DNA from: Streptomyces sp. AJS327 | GTDB lineage: Bacteria > Actinomycetota > Actinomycetes > Streptomycetales > Streptomycetaceae | Direction of reading: 5' to 3' | Assembly: GCF_013450295.1 (NCBI RefSeq) | Contig: NZ_SKBR01000002.1 | Location: forward strand, 124,001-188,000 | DNA length: 64,000 bases | Shown: piece by piece, positions 24,619 to 32,841 of the stretch | Layout: the number at the start of each line of letters is the position of its first letter | Position numbering within the stretch: the stretch's first letter is position 1 | Program-made: the position numbers and the translations under genes | Notes under the pieces: generated by a model | What the model was told of the DNA's origin: nothing | The model's database searches: none | Seen by the model: the letters and a program-made list of their open reading frames with translations, nothing else

Positions 24619-25422
24619 TCAGCTCTCGACCTGCTCCTTGACCAGGTCGGAGAAGGCGGTCATCTTGCCGTAGACGCCGGGCTTGCCGGGCCGGGCGCAG
24701 CCCTCGCCCCAGGAGGTCATGCCGGCGAGCTTGCCGTTGAGGATCAGCGGGCCGCCGCTGTCGCCCTGGCAGGCGTCGACGCCACCCTCCTCAAGTCCGG
24801 CGCAGACCATGTCCTCGGCGTTGAAGCTGTCACCGTAGGCGGTGGAGCAGTCCTCGTCGGAGACGGTCGGCACCTCGGCCTTGAGGAGCACGTCGGAGGT
24901 GGAGCCGCCCTCGGAGGTCGCGCCCCAGCCGAGGATGGTGGCGGGGGAGCCGGGCTCGTACACGTCGGTCTCGTCGGCCGAGACGAACGGCACGGCCTCG
25001 TACGGCATTTCCTCTTCGAGGGTGAGCACGGCGACGTCGGCGCCCTGCCCGGCGGAGCCGTAGTCCGGGTGGACCCAGATGTCCGACGTGGTGATCGAGG
25101 TGCCCTCGTCGGTGGTCATGTCGGTGCGGCCGCCGACCGCGTTGACACTGCCCGGGCTGTCGCCGTCCACGCAGTGCGCGGCGGTGACGACCTTGTTGGG
25201 GGCGACGAGGGTGCCACCGCAGAACTGACGGCCGGAGGTGTCCGTCAGCGCCATGGTGTAGGGGTGTTCCTCGGTGGTGGTGGGCTCGCCACCGATGATG
25301 GTGGGCTTCGGGCCGTCCGAGGCCGGGTCGGCCTGCGCGGCACCGGGCATCACCGCGGCCAGCGCGAGCGCCGCGCCCACGACGATGGCGCGCTTCGCTG
25401 AGCGTCCAACCGACAGGGACAT
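24619..25422 (-). CDS. Secreted trypsin (S1A family)
   Basis: The 267-residue product has a signal peptide (AIVVGAALALAAVMPGAAQA), a short propeptide, and an IIGG mature N-terminus at about 42-45. The triad is readable: His83 in AAHC, Asp129 in GADVAVL, and Ser222 in GDSGGP. Asp216, six residues before the serine, is the S1-pocket aspartate that gives trypsin-like Lys/Arg specificity. Six cysteines fit three disulphides. GGAG lies five bases before the ATG. It resembles the well-known extracellular Streptomyces trypsins. Confidence 0.93.
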   Translation of the reverse strand: MSLSVGRSAKRAIVVGAALALAAVMPGAAQADPASDGPKPTIIGGEPTTTEEHPYTMALTDTSGRQFCGGTLVAPNKVVTAAHCVDGDSPGSVNAVGGRTDMTTDEGTSITTSDIWVHPDYGSAGQGADVAVLTLEEEMPYEAVPFVSADETDVYEPGSPATILGWGATSEGGSTSDVLLKAEVPTVSDEDCSTAYGDSFNAEDMVCAGLEEGGVDACQGDSGGPLILNGKLAGMTSWGEGCARPGKPGVYGKMTAFSDLVKEQVES

Positions 25423-25492
25423 GTGTTCTCCAGGATGTGGGGGGTAAAGGAACTTCCGTGCGTGAGACGCCAGTTGTGGAGCCCCATGCGCG

Positions 25493-25510
25493 TTGTCAGA
25501 GTACCGACAA
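25493..25510. promoter_or_regulatory. Inverted repeat TTGTC-N8-GACAA upstream of the trypsin gene
   Basis: TTGTC at 25493-25497 mirrors GACAA at 25506-25510 around eight bases. It lies 71 bases upstream of the trypsin start, inside its promoter gap (25423-25702), and has operator-like geometry. No regulator is assigned. The rest of that gap shows no gene. Confidence 0.4.
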
Positions 25511-25702
25511 ATCCGAAAACGGGAAGGGGGGTTTCTCGCCGGTAACGAGCCGGTCCTCCTCCCCGGTAGCCGCGTCCGCCGCGCTCACCACCGGGCGTTC
25601 CGCGGCGCCCCCACACGCCCCGGTCCGTCCCGTCAACTCGCTGTCCGAGCGCCGGAGATGACAGATCCCGAAAACGGCGGAAGGCGGTCCGGCGCCCTCG
25701 CC

Positions 25703-26083
25703 TCAGCCGGTCTCGACGGCCGTCAGGCGCACCCGCCCGCCCGCCCGCAGCCCCCAGCCACCCATGGCCCCCGCCTCCGCCTCCAGCACCCGCCGCGCGC
25801 GCGGCCGGGGGAGTCCGAGGCGGCCGGGGCGCATCGTGCGCACCGCCAGCACCCGTCCGGCTCGGTCCAGATAGGCCACGTCGATGGCGAAGCGCATCCG
25901 GAAGGTGTGCACGCTCCCCGCCGGGGTCAGCAGCAACGCGCCCTCGATGCCGTCACGACCCAACAGGCCCCGGGTGCGGGCCCGGTAGGAGGCCGCGACC
26001 TCCAACGGGACGGTGTGGGCCACCTCTTCGTCCTCGCCCAGGACGGTGAGGAGCGCCGGGCCGTCCCTCCACTCTCGCCTCAT
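25703..26083 (-). CDS. DUF192 family protein
   Basis: The 126-residue product matches DUF192: VPLEVAASYRARTRGLLGRDGIEGALLL, the HTFRMRFAIDVAYLDRAGRV core, and VLEAEAGAMGGWGLRAGG at the end. The family's role is unclear. Most bacterial members are small and often secreted; this one lacks a signal peptide. The frame is open to 26608, but family similarity begins only at the ATG at 26083. No ribosome site precedes it; TACGGT lies seven bases upstream of the start, so the message may be leaderless. It diverges from the prepilin peptidase gene. Confidence 0.85.
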   Translation of the reverse strand: MRREWRDGPALLTVLGEDEEVAHTVPLEVAASYRARTRGLLGRDGIEGALLLTPAGSVHTFRMRFAIDVAYLDRAGRVLAVRTMRPGRLGLPRPRARRVLEAEAGAMGGWGLRAGGRVRLTAVETG

Positions 26084-26090
26084 GGCGGCA

Positions 26091-26096
26091 ACCGTA
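26091..26096 (-). promoter_or_regulatory. -10 hexamer TACGGT of a possible leaderless DUF192 transcript
   Basis: TACGGT on the minus strand ends seven bases before the ATG at 26083. Spacing differs by one base from the six-base pattern at other genes here. Confidence 0.35.
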
Positions 26097-26172
26097 CGGC
26101 GCCCGGGGGCGGTTCGGTACGTGCCGTCCCCGCCCCGTTCCGAACCGGCCCGCGGACGGCGGACGGTGGGCG

Positions 26173-26178
26173 TAGGCT
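26173..26178 (+). promoter_or_regulatory. -10 hexamer TAGGCT of a possible leaderless prepilin peptidase transcript
   Basis: TAGGCT is followed by six bases and then the GTG at 26185; no ribosome binding site is present, so transcription probably starts at the GTG. Confidence 0.5.
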
Positions 26179-26184
26179 CGGCCC

Positions 26185-26937
26185 GTGCCGTCCACGTCCG
26201 CCCTGGTGCTCGCCGGATGCGCCGCCGGATACGGGGCGGCCACCGGGATGTCGCTGCCGCGCGTGGTGTACCGGCTCGCGGTCGAGCCCGGAGGGGACGC
26301 CCGGCGGGACTGCCCGGCCGGGCACCCGCTGACCGGCCCGGTGCGCGGATGGCTCGGTGGGCCCAACTGCCCCCGCTGTGCGGGTCCGTTGGGCCCGCGA
26401 CGCTGGCCGTACCCGCTCGTCGCGGCGCCGCTGTGCGCACTCCTCGCGCTCGCCACCGGCCCGAGCCCCGAACTGGCGGTATGGCTCCTCGCGTTGCCGT
26501 GCTGGCTGGTCCTGGCGGCGGTGGACGCACGGGCGTACCGGCTCCCTGACCAGCTGACCCTCCCGCTCGCCGGAGCGCTGCCGGTGCTCCTCGGCCTCGC
26601 CGCCACACTGCCGGGCGCGCGGGGGAACTGGACCGGGGCCCTCGGCGGGCTGGCGGCGCTCGGCGTCGGGTACTTCGTGCTGTTCCTCATCAACCCCGAC
26701 GGCATGGCCTTCGGGGACGTCAAGCTGGCCCTCTCGCTGGGCGCCGCGCTCGGCTGGTACGGCTGGGCGGTCCTCGCGCTCGGCGCGTTCCTCGGGCTGG
26801 CGCTGGGCGCCGTCCACGGACTGGGCCTGCTGTTGCTCCGGCGGGCGAGCCGGAAGACCGCCATCCCGTTCGGCCCCTTCATGACCCTTGGGACCCTGCT
26901 GGGGTTGCTGGTCGGCGCCCTCGCGGCGCGGGGCTGA
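26185..26937 (+). CDS. A24-family prepilin peptidase
   Basis: The 250-residue product has about seven membrane segments and both catalytic aspartates of the aspartic prepilin peptidases: Asp114 in LAAVDARAYRLPDQ and Asp178 in GMAFGDVKLA. Cysteines C43 and C62/C65 form a reduced form of the cytoplasmic zinc-binding loop of PilD-type enzymes. It probably cleaves the class III leaders of Flp, the two TadE proteins and perhaps the 6939-8021 protein, since the Tad cluster itself contains no peptidase. No ribosome site is seen; the start rests on the leaderless layout. Confidence 0.88.
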   Translation: MPSTSALVLAGCAAGYGAATGMSLPRVVYRLAVEPGGDARRDCPAGHPLTGPVRGWLGGPNCPRCAGPLGPRRWPYPLVAAPLCALLALATGPSPELAVWLLALPCWLVLAAVDARAYRLPDQLTLPLAGALPVLLGLAATLPGARGNWTGALGGLAALGVGYFVLFLINPDGMAFGDVKLALSLGAALGWYGWAVLALGAFLGLALGAVHGLGLLLLRRASRKTAIPFGPFMTLGTLLGLLVGALAARG

Positions 26938-27562
26938 GTCCGCCGGGGACCTTCTCCCCGGCACACCGCGTGCCCCGGGGCGCGGGGAAGGAGCCGGTGC
27001 CGCGCGTCGGCCCGAGGGTGCCCGGTCCGCCGACGGCTCCACCGAACGAGGCGGTCCCCGACCCTCCGGTCCGTCCCCGAGCAGCCCGGTGCGGCCGCGC
27101 GCCGGGGCGGCGGCACGGTGGGGCGTCAAGCCGGCGTGCGCGCCGGGGTCGCTCGTTGGGAGGGCGGACGCGGACGTGGCCGACATGCCTTTCGTCTCAT
27201 TCGCGGCGATCGTCACCGTGGCCGCCCACCGGGGACTCTGGTGTTTGTGCAGGTCAGGACGGTGTGACGGAATCGCGGGACGGTGTGCGTCACGGCTGGC
27301 GCCCCGTGGAGCGCGCCCGGCCGACGTCGGGAGGGCGGCTCGCCGGACGCGAAGGGCTAGGGTGGAAACCCCCCCTCGGGCCGGTCCGTATCCCCCCACG
27401 GACCGGCCCGCTTTCTGTGTGCGGCCCGCCCCGGCACCAAGCCCGCCCCGGCGCCCGGCCCGTGCCAGCCCGTCGGACGCCCCGCCCGGCCCCTGTCCTC
27501 CGGCCGTCCGCGCGCCTGGCCGACCGCACCGAGCCCTCACCCGGACAGGGGCCGGAAGAAGC
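26938..27562. other. Convergent gap without a recognisable gene
   Basis: No frame has family-like sequence. The gap ends in a strong hairpin with a short T-rich tail (27378-27409). The 440 bases between the peptidase stop and that hairpin are longer than a normal 3' untranslated region. Known RNAs (RNase P, SRP, tmRNA) are not recognisable here. Confidence 0.45.
27378..27409 (+). terminator. Strong terminator hairpin between convergent genes
   Basis: GGGCCGGTCCGT (27378-27389) pairs perfectly with ACGGACCGGCCC (27398-27409) across eight bases; GCTTTCTGTGT follows on the plus strand. It lies between the peptidase gene (+) and the aldo-keto reductase gene (-). Confidence 0.8.
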
Positions 27563-28609
27563 TCAGCTCTCGCTGCTCCGCGCCCAGATGTTGGTACCGG
27601 GCTCCGATGCCGCGAGGACGGACACCTCGGCCAGCTCGTCCTCGGTCAGCGCGGGGGTGCTCAGCGCCGCCACGTTCGACTCCAGCTGGGCGACGCTGCT
27701 CGCGCCGATCAGCGCCGAGGTCATCCGCGGGTCGCGCAGCACCCAGCGGAGCGCCAGCTGCGCGAGCGACTGGCCGCGCCGCTGGGCCAGGGTGTTCAGC
27801 CCGCGCAGCCGCTCCACCATCTCCCGCGTCAGCAGCCCCGGGTCGAGGGAGGTCCCCCGGGAGGCCCGCGAGCCCTCGGGGACGCCGTTCAGGTACCGGT
27901 CGGTGAGCAGGCCCTGCGCGAGCGGGGCGAAGGCGATACACCCCATGCCCTCGGAGTCCAGCACGTCGAGCAGCCCGTCCTCCTCCGTCCAGCGGTTCAG
28001 CAGGGAGTAGGACGGCTGGTGGATCAGCGGGCGCACCCCCATCTCGCGCAGCAGCCGCGCCGCCTCCCGGGTCCGCCGCGCGTTGTACGAGGAGATCCCG
28101 ACGTAGAGCGCCTTGCCCTGCTGGACGGCGGAGGCGAGCGCGCCCATCGTCTCCTCCAGCGGGGTGTCCGGATCGACCCGGTGGGAGTAGAAGACGTCGA
28201 CGTACTCCAGCCCCATCCGGCGCAGCGAGGCGTCGAGCGAGGAGAGCAGGTACTTCCGCGATCCGCCGTCCCCGTACGGGCCCGGGTGCATGGGGTAGCC
28301 GGCCTTGGTCGAGATCACCAGCTCGTCGCGGTACGGGGCGAAGTCCTGGGCGAGGAGCTTCCCGAAGTTCAGCTCGGCCGACCCGGGCGGCGGACCGTAG
28401 TTGTTCGCCAGGTCGAAGTGGGTGACGCCGAGGTCGAACGCGCGGCGCAGGATGGCGCGTTGGGTGTCCAACGCCCGGTCGTCCCCGAAGTTGTGCCACA
28501 GCCCGAGCGAGATGGCGGGCAGCATCATGCCCGACCGTCCGCTGCGCCGGTACTCCATCGTGTCGTACCGGCTCTCGGCGGCTCGGTAGCGCCCTGTGTC
28601 GTCGGTCAT
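27563..28609 (-). CDS. Aldo-keto reductase (L-glyceraldehyde 3-phosphate reductase type)
   Basis: The 348-residue product has the AKR tetrad: Asp and Tyr in HFDLANNYGPPPG, Lys in VISTKAGYPMHPG, and His in FYSHRVDPDTP. The N-terminus (MEYRRSGRSGMMLPAISLG) and the Asp-Glu-Glu-rich C-terminal half match the YghZ-like subgroup that reduces L-glyceraldehyde 3-phosphate and related aldehydes with NADPH. GGAAGG precedes the ATG at 28609. The frame is open further upstream, but those residues are antisense to the isoprenyl synthase. Substrate is inferred from subfamily. Confidence 0.9.
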   Translation of the reverse strand: MTDDTGRYRAAESRYDTMEYRRSGRSGMMLPAISLGLWHNFGDDRALDTQRAILRRAFDLGVTHFDLANNYGPPPGSAELNFGKLLAQDFAPYRDELVISTKAGYPMHPGPYGDGGSRKYLLSSLDASLRRMGLEYVDVFYSHRVDPDTPLEETMGALASAVQQGKALYVGISSYNARRTREAARLLREMGVRPLIHQPSYSLLNRWTEEDGLLDVLDSEGMGCIAFAPLAQGLLTDRYLNGVPEGSRASRGTSLDPGLLTREMVERLRGLNTLAQRRGQSLAQLALRWVLRDPRMTSALIGASSVAQLESNVAALSTPALTEDELAEVSVLAASEPGTNIWARSSES

Positions 28610-28765
28610 GACTGCCTTCCTGTCGCTGCGGCGGGTGGTCCGGCGGAGCCCGGGTGACGGGTGGTGCCCGTGGTACGGGGCGGACGGGCCCGACTTCGTT
28701 CGGGAGGGCGAACAGCAGTAGGGTTCTGGGATCCCGGACTCGGCACTGAGGGGCTGAACAATCCC

Positions 28766-29527
28766 ATGAAGCTTCGCGACCTGGTGTACAGGCTCTACGC
28801 GCGCCGGGTCGAGGACCGCCTCGACCACCGTCGAATCCCGAAGCATATCGGCGTCATCCTGGACGGGAACCGGCGCTGGGCCCGGGCGGCCGGGGGAACG
28901 ACGGAGCAGGGACACCAGGCGGGCGCCGAGAAGATCCGCGAGCTGCTCGGCTGGTGCGCCGAGACCGACGTGGAGGTCGTCACCCTCTGGCTGCTGTCCA
29001 CCGACAACCTGACCCGGCCGGAGAACGAGCTGCTGCCGCTGCTCGGCATCATCGAGGGCACCGTGCGTGACCTGGCGGCGGACGGGCGCTGGCGGGTCCA
29101 CCACGTGGGCCAGCTGGACATGCTCCCGGCGCGGACCCAGCGGGTGCTGAAGGAGGCCGAGCAGCAGGCCGGGGAGATCGACGGGATACTGGTCAACGTC
29201 GCCGTCGGGTACGGCGGACGGCAGGAGATCACGGACGCGGTGCGCTCCCTGCTCGCCGACCGCGCCGCCCAGGGCGGCAGCCTCGACGAGCTGGCGGACA
29301 GCCTGACCGTCGAGGACATCTCGGAGCACCTGTACACCCGTGGCCAGCCCGACCCGGACCTGGTCATCCGGACCAGCGGTGAGCAGCGTCTCTCCGGCTT
29401 CATGCTCTGGCAGAGCGCGCACTCCGAGTACTACTTCTGCGAGGTCTTCTGGCCCGCCTTCCGCCGGGTGGACTACCTGCGCGCACTGCGCGACTACGCC
29501 GCCCGGTCCCGCCGCTACGGCAGCTGA
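28766..29527 (+). CDS. uppS: Isoprenyl transferase (cis-prenyltransferase, UppS/Z-FPP synthase family)
   Basis: The 253-residue product has the catalytic Asp33 in HIGVILDGNRRWAR, the helix LLGWCAETDVEVVTLWLLSTDNLTRP, and the C-terminal PDLVIRTSGEQRLSGFMLW. It condenses isopentenyl diphosphate in cis configuration, feeding undecaprenyl- or decaprenyl-phosphate lipid carriers. Chain length is not readable; the position matches M. tuberculosis Rv1086, a short-chain Z-farnesyl diphosphate synthase. ATG 28766 is chosen because family similarity begins there; the ribosome site is weak. It diverges from the aldo-keto reductase. Confidence 0.93.
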   Translation: MKLRDLVYRLYARRVEDRLDHRRIPKHIGVILDGNRRWARAAGGTTEQGHQAGAEKIRELLGWCAETDVEVVTLWLLSTDNLTRPENELLPLLGIIEGTVRDLAADGRWRVHHVGQLDMLPARTQRVLKEAEQQAGEIDGILVNVAVGYGGRQEITDAVRSLLADRAAQGGSLDELADSLTVEDISEHLYTRGQPDPDLVIRTSGEQRLSGFMLWQSAHSEYYFCEVFWPAFRRVDYLRALRDYAARSRRYGS

Positions 29528-30107
29528 CCGCCACCCCTTCGCCGCGACCCTCCCCCTTCCCCCCTCTCTCCCCTCTCTCACCTTCTCTTCCGGGTACTCC
29601 CGCGCGGCTTCCCGGCGCCCGTGCAGGGTAGGCCCGGCGACGGGGAGACCGGAGGCGGAGCTGGCCGAGGGTCGGCCGATGCGGTGGCGGAGAGAACGTT
29701 TCCCGCCGCGCCCGCGTGCTCCGGTGGCGTGGCGACACGGCCATGCGCCTGCCGGTGACGTTGCCTCGGACGGCGGTGTTCCGCGCCCCGGCCTCTCTCC
29801 CACCCCTGGTCACAGGGGTGTTGACCCGGTTGGTCCGTCCCCCGGCTGGCCGCCGCGGTTCCGGTGACATATGCCAAAGCATGCATGCTGACCGGTGGGG
29901 GAATACCCCTCCTGAGGCCGCGCCCGCACCGGTTCCCGGTACCGGATCCGTGGCCGCCGGGAGGCCCGTTGCAGACCACGGACGACCGCACGCGAGGTGC
30001 GGCGCGCGACAGGGCCGGTGTCCGGCCCGTTCCCAGCGGGTCCGGCCCGGTCACTTCTCCCGCGACGCCGTCGCTCCCCGACCTCATCCAAGGGGGTACG
30101 TCCACCC
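29528..30107. other. Gap upstream of the PIN-PhoH gene
   Basis: No convincing gene. It holds a polypyrimidine tract (about 29548-29590), a small hairpin (CCCCT/AGGGG, about 29803-29818), a TTGACC near 29820, and a 12-base palindrome, AGCATGCATGCT, at 29878-29889. Confidence 0.5.
29878..29889. repeat. Perfect 12-bp palindrome AGCATGCATGCT upstream of phoH
   Basis: Self-complementary over all 12 bases and AT-richer than its surroundings; it lies about 220 bases before the PIN-PhoH start and may be an operator. Confidence 0.35.
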
Positions 30108-31430
30108 GTGGTGAACAGCAAGAAGCGCAGCGACTCCGAACGGCGCACGTATGTCATCGACACCAGCGTGCTGCTCGCCGACCCATCGGCCATGGACCGC
30201 TTTGACGAGCATGAGGTCGTGCTGCCCGTGGTGGTTGTCACCGAGTTGGAGGCCAAGCGCCACCACCCCGAACTCGGTTACTTCGCCCGGCAGGCACTGA
30301 GGCGCCTGGATGAGCACCGGGTCCGGTACGGCAGGCTCGACGCCCCGATCCCGATCGGCGAGCTGGGCGGCACGCTCAGGGTCGAGCTGAACCACTCCGA
30401 CCCCGCGCTGTTGCCCGCCGGTTTCCGTCTGGGGGACAACGACTCCCGCATCCTGGCGGTCGCCCGCAACCTCCAGGCCGAGGGGTTCGACGTCACCGTC
30501 GTCTCCAAGGATCTGCCCCTGCGGATCAAGGCGTCCTCCGTGGGGCTCCTCGCCGAGGAGTACCGGGCCGAACTGGCCGTCACGGAGTCCGGCTGGACGG
30601 GGATGGCCGAACTGACCCTCCCCGGCGAGGAGATCGACGAACTGTTCGCCGCGGAGAGCGTCTTCGTGCCCGAGGCGGCCGAACTGCCGGTGCACACCGG
30701 GCTGGTGCTCGGCTCGGAGAAGGGCAGGGCGCTCGGCCGGGTCACTCCCGACCGGCGGGTGCGGCTGGTGCGCGGCGACCGGGAGGCGTTCGGCATCAAG
30801 GGGCGCAGCGCCGAACAGCGGATCGCGCTGGACCTGCTCCTCGACCCGGAGGTCGGCATCATCTCGCTGGGTGGCCGGGCCGGTACGGGCAAGAGCGCCC
30901 TGGCGCTCTGCGCCGGACTGGAGGCGGTGCTGGAGCGGCGGCAGCACAGCAAGGTGATGATCTTCCGTCCGCTGTACGCGGTGGGCGGACAGGACCTCGG
31001 CTATCTGCCGGGCACCGAGGCCGAGAAGATGAACCCCTGGGCGCAGGCGGTCTTCGACACCCTCTCGGCGGTCACCAGCAGGGAGGTCATCGAGGAGGTG
31101 GTGGCGCGCGGCATGCTGGAGGTGCTGCCGCTCACCCACATCCGGGGCCGTTCGCTGCACGACGCCTTCGTCATCGTGGACGAGGCGCAGTCGCTGGAGC
31201 GCAACGTGCTGCTGACGGTGCTCTCCCGGGTGGGCACCGGCTCGCGGGTGGTGCTGACGCACGACGTGGCACAGCGCGACAACCTGCGGGTCGGCCGGTA
31301 CGACGGAATCGTCGCGGTGGTGGAGAAGCTGAAGGGACACCCCCTCTTCTCCCACGTCACGCTGAACCGCTCGGAGCGGTCGCCGATCGCCGCGCTGGTG
31401 ACCGAGATGCTGGAGGAGGGCCGGGTCTGA
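30108..31430 (+). CDS. PhoH2-type protein (PIN domain fused to PhoH ATPase)
   Basis: The 440-residue product begins with a PIN-domain nuclease: Asp18 in [12 protein letters not shown], Glu46 in VVTELEAK, Asp110/112 in LGDNDSRI and Asp135 in [10 protein letters not shown]. After a linker comes a PhoH P-loop ATPase: GGRAGTGKS (255-263) and [12 protein letters not shown]. PhoH2 proteins act as RNA helicase-ribonucleases. Neighbouring GTG codons at 30108 and 30111 follow AGGGGG; the frame upstream is unsupported. The gene matches Rv1095 by order. A strong terminator follows. Confidence 0.9.
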   Translation: MVNSKKRSDSERRTYVIDTSVLLADPSAMDRFDEHEVVLPVVVVTELEAKRHHPELGYFARQALRRLDEHRVRYGRLDAPIPIGELGGTLRVELNHSDPALLPAGFRLGDNDSRILAVARNLQAEGFDVTVVSKDLPLRIKASSVGLLAEEYRAELAVTESGWTGMAELTLPGEEIDELFAAESVFVPEAAELPVHTGLVLGSEKGRALGRVTPDRRVRLVRGDREAFGIKGRSAEQRIALDLLLDPEVGIISLGGRAGTGKSALALCAGLEAVLERRQHSKVMIFRPLYAVGGQDLGYLPGTEAEKMNPWAQAVFDTLSAVTSREVIEEVVARGMLEVLPLTHIRGRSLHDAFVIVDEAQSLERNVLLTVLSRVGTGSRVVLTHDVAQRDNLRVGRYDGIVAVVEKLKGHPLFSHVTLNRSERSPIAALVTEMLEEGRV

Positions 31431-31532
31431 GCGGAGCGCACCGGGCCCAGGCGGCGTAACGGACCGTCAGCCGCCGTCGCCCCCGGTCGACCTCCCGGAG
31501 GACGGGTCGCTGGCCCGTGGTTGACCGATATG

Positions 31533-31581
31533 ACGAGCCCCGTACGGAGTGGGCGGGAAAGCCTAGCCGTACGGGGCTCGT
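31533..31581 (+). terminator. Terminator after phoH
   Basis: ACGAGCCCCGTACGG (31533-31547) pairs perfectly over 15 bases with CCGTACGGGGCTCGT (31567-31581). It separates phoH from the structured leader of the transglycosylase gene. Confidence 0.85.
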
Positions 31582-31913
31582 TCGCGCCCGTCTTTCCGAT
31601 AAGCTCCAGGGTCAAACCCCGTGTGAGCTATCCCACTCGGGAGGGAATTGCCTCACCCCGGACGTCTCCGGCAGGGTGTGGGTTCGTCAGGCCCCGCATA
31701 CGGCACATCAGCACCCCCAGGGGTGCGGCACCACAGAGCTACACAGAACTGAAAAGCGGTGACGCCGTATGCCGCCCGAAGAACCACGCGGGTTCCCCTC
31801 ACGGGGGCCCACCGGGCCCGTACCTCCCGTGGCCACGTACGAGGGAGGTCAGCGCCAGGGGCACGATCTGCGCCCGCGAGGTCACACCAGCGGGCATGTT
31901 GGAAGGAAACCGT
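31582..31913 (+). ncRNA. Long structured 5' leader of the lytic transglycosylase gene, candidate cis-regulatory RNA
   Basis: The leader has at least four stems. GCATACGGC (31696-31704) pairs with GCCGTATGC (31764-31772), enclosing the hairpin GCACCC/GGGTGC (31711-31726). ACGGG/CCCGT (31801-31821) and ACCTCCC/GGGAGGT (31822-31849) follow. The region between a terminator and the start codon exceeds 300 bases. Cell-wall hydrolase genes in streptomycetes can carry ydaO-type c-di-AMP riboswitches, but I do not see the ydaO core motifs, so the class is unknown. Confidence 0.5.
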
Positions 31914-32636
31914 GTGACTGCTCGGATCTCGGTCCGGGGATTCGCCGTGGCGTCCGCCACCGCGGTCACCACCGTCGGCGCCGTCGTCGGTGTGGCCTCG
32001 GGCAGCGACCAGGGCCAGACGTCGACCGACGTCGAGGCCACCGCCGCTGACGCGACGCTCCTTGAGGACATCCCAGCGGGTGAGCAGAGCCAGTTGCAGA
32101 CGGCCTCGCTGTCCCAGCAGGCGGACACCCAGTCCTCCGCCGCCACCACCGCCGCCAAGAAGTCCGCCGAGGAATCCGCCCGTATGCAGGCGGCCAAGGA
32201 CGCGGCGGCCAAGAAGCTCGCGGCTGAGAAGAAGAAGGCCGCCGCGGCGAAGAAGGCCGCTGAGGAGCGCGAGGAGCGCGAGGAGAAGGCCAGCCGCGAC
32301 GAGGAGCGCTCCGACCCGGGCGACTTCGAGCAGCAGCCCTCGTACTCGGTCGGCGAGGTCAAGTCCATGGCCCGGCAGATCGTCGGTGGTGGGCAGTACC
32401 AGTGCTTCTCGAACATCGTGGAGCGCGAGTCGAACTGGAACTACAAGGCCACCAACCCGTCCTCGGGTGCGTACGGTCTGGTCCAGGCGCTGCCGGGCAC
32501 CAAGATGGCCTCGGCCGGAGCCGACTGGCGGACCAACCCCGCCACCCAGATCAAGTGGGGCCTGAACTACATGAACGACCGCTACGGAAGCCCGTGCGAG
32601 GCATGGGAGTTCTGGCAGGCCAACAACTGGTACTGA
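31914..32636 (+). CDS. Secreted lytic transglycosylase (SLT domain) with Ala/Lys/Glu coiled coil
   Basis: The 240-residue product has an N-terminal export segment (residues 1-30), a linker, a Lys/Ala/Glu-rich coiled coil (about 80-130), and a C-terminal SLT domain: the catalytic Glu172 in NIVERESNWNYKAT, then GAYGLVQALPGTKMASAG and WGLNYMNDRYGSPC. It cleaves peptidoglycan glycan strands. The GTG at 31914 follows GGAAGG. Similar Streptomyces enzymes act in germination and resuscitation, which is family knowledge. Its expression is probably controlled by the structured leader. Confidence 0.9.
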   Translation: MTARISVRGFAVASATAVTTVGAVVGVASGSDQGQTSTDVEATAADATLLEDIPAGEQSQLQTASLSQQADTQSSAATTAAKKSAEESARMQAAKDAAAKKLAAEKKKAAAAKKAAEEREEREEKASRDEERSDPGDFEQQPSYSVGEVKSMARQIVGGGQYQCFSNIVERESNWNYKATNPSSGAYGLVQALPGTKMASAGADWRTNPATQIKWGLNYMNDRYGSPCEAWEFWQANNWY

Positions 32637-32662
32637 GCCGCTGACGCGAGGGGCCGCGCCCC

Positions 32663-32683
32663 GGGCCACCGACACGGTGGCCC
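32663..32683 (+). terminator. Terminator after the transglycosylase gene
   Basis: GGGCCACCG (32663-32671) pairs with CGGTGGCCC (32675-32683) across three bases, 27 bases after the stop codon. Confidence 0.7.
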
Positions 32684-32841
32684 CCCGGCCCCGCCACGTG
32701 AACGCGACGCGTACGTTACCCCCGCGCCAACTTCGGCCGGGGGTATCGTGCGTCCGCCAAAAGCAACCAAACACGCCGGTAGCCTCGTCCCCCACACGGC
32801 AGGTGCACGACGGTGGTCACGCCGGGGGCGGAGGACGTGGA

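Noticed and set aside
27290..27529. A small minus-strand ORF in the gap after the prepilin peptidase
   Set aside because: Spans the strong terminator hairpin and is almost only Arg, Gly, Pro and Ala.
31582..31913. A ydaO (c-di-AMP) riboswitch upstream of the transglycosylase
   Set aside because: Expected by gene type, but the conserved ydaO core segments are not visible; kept only as an unclassified structured leader.
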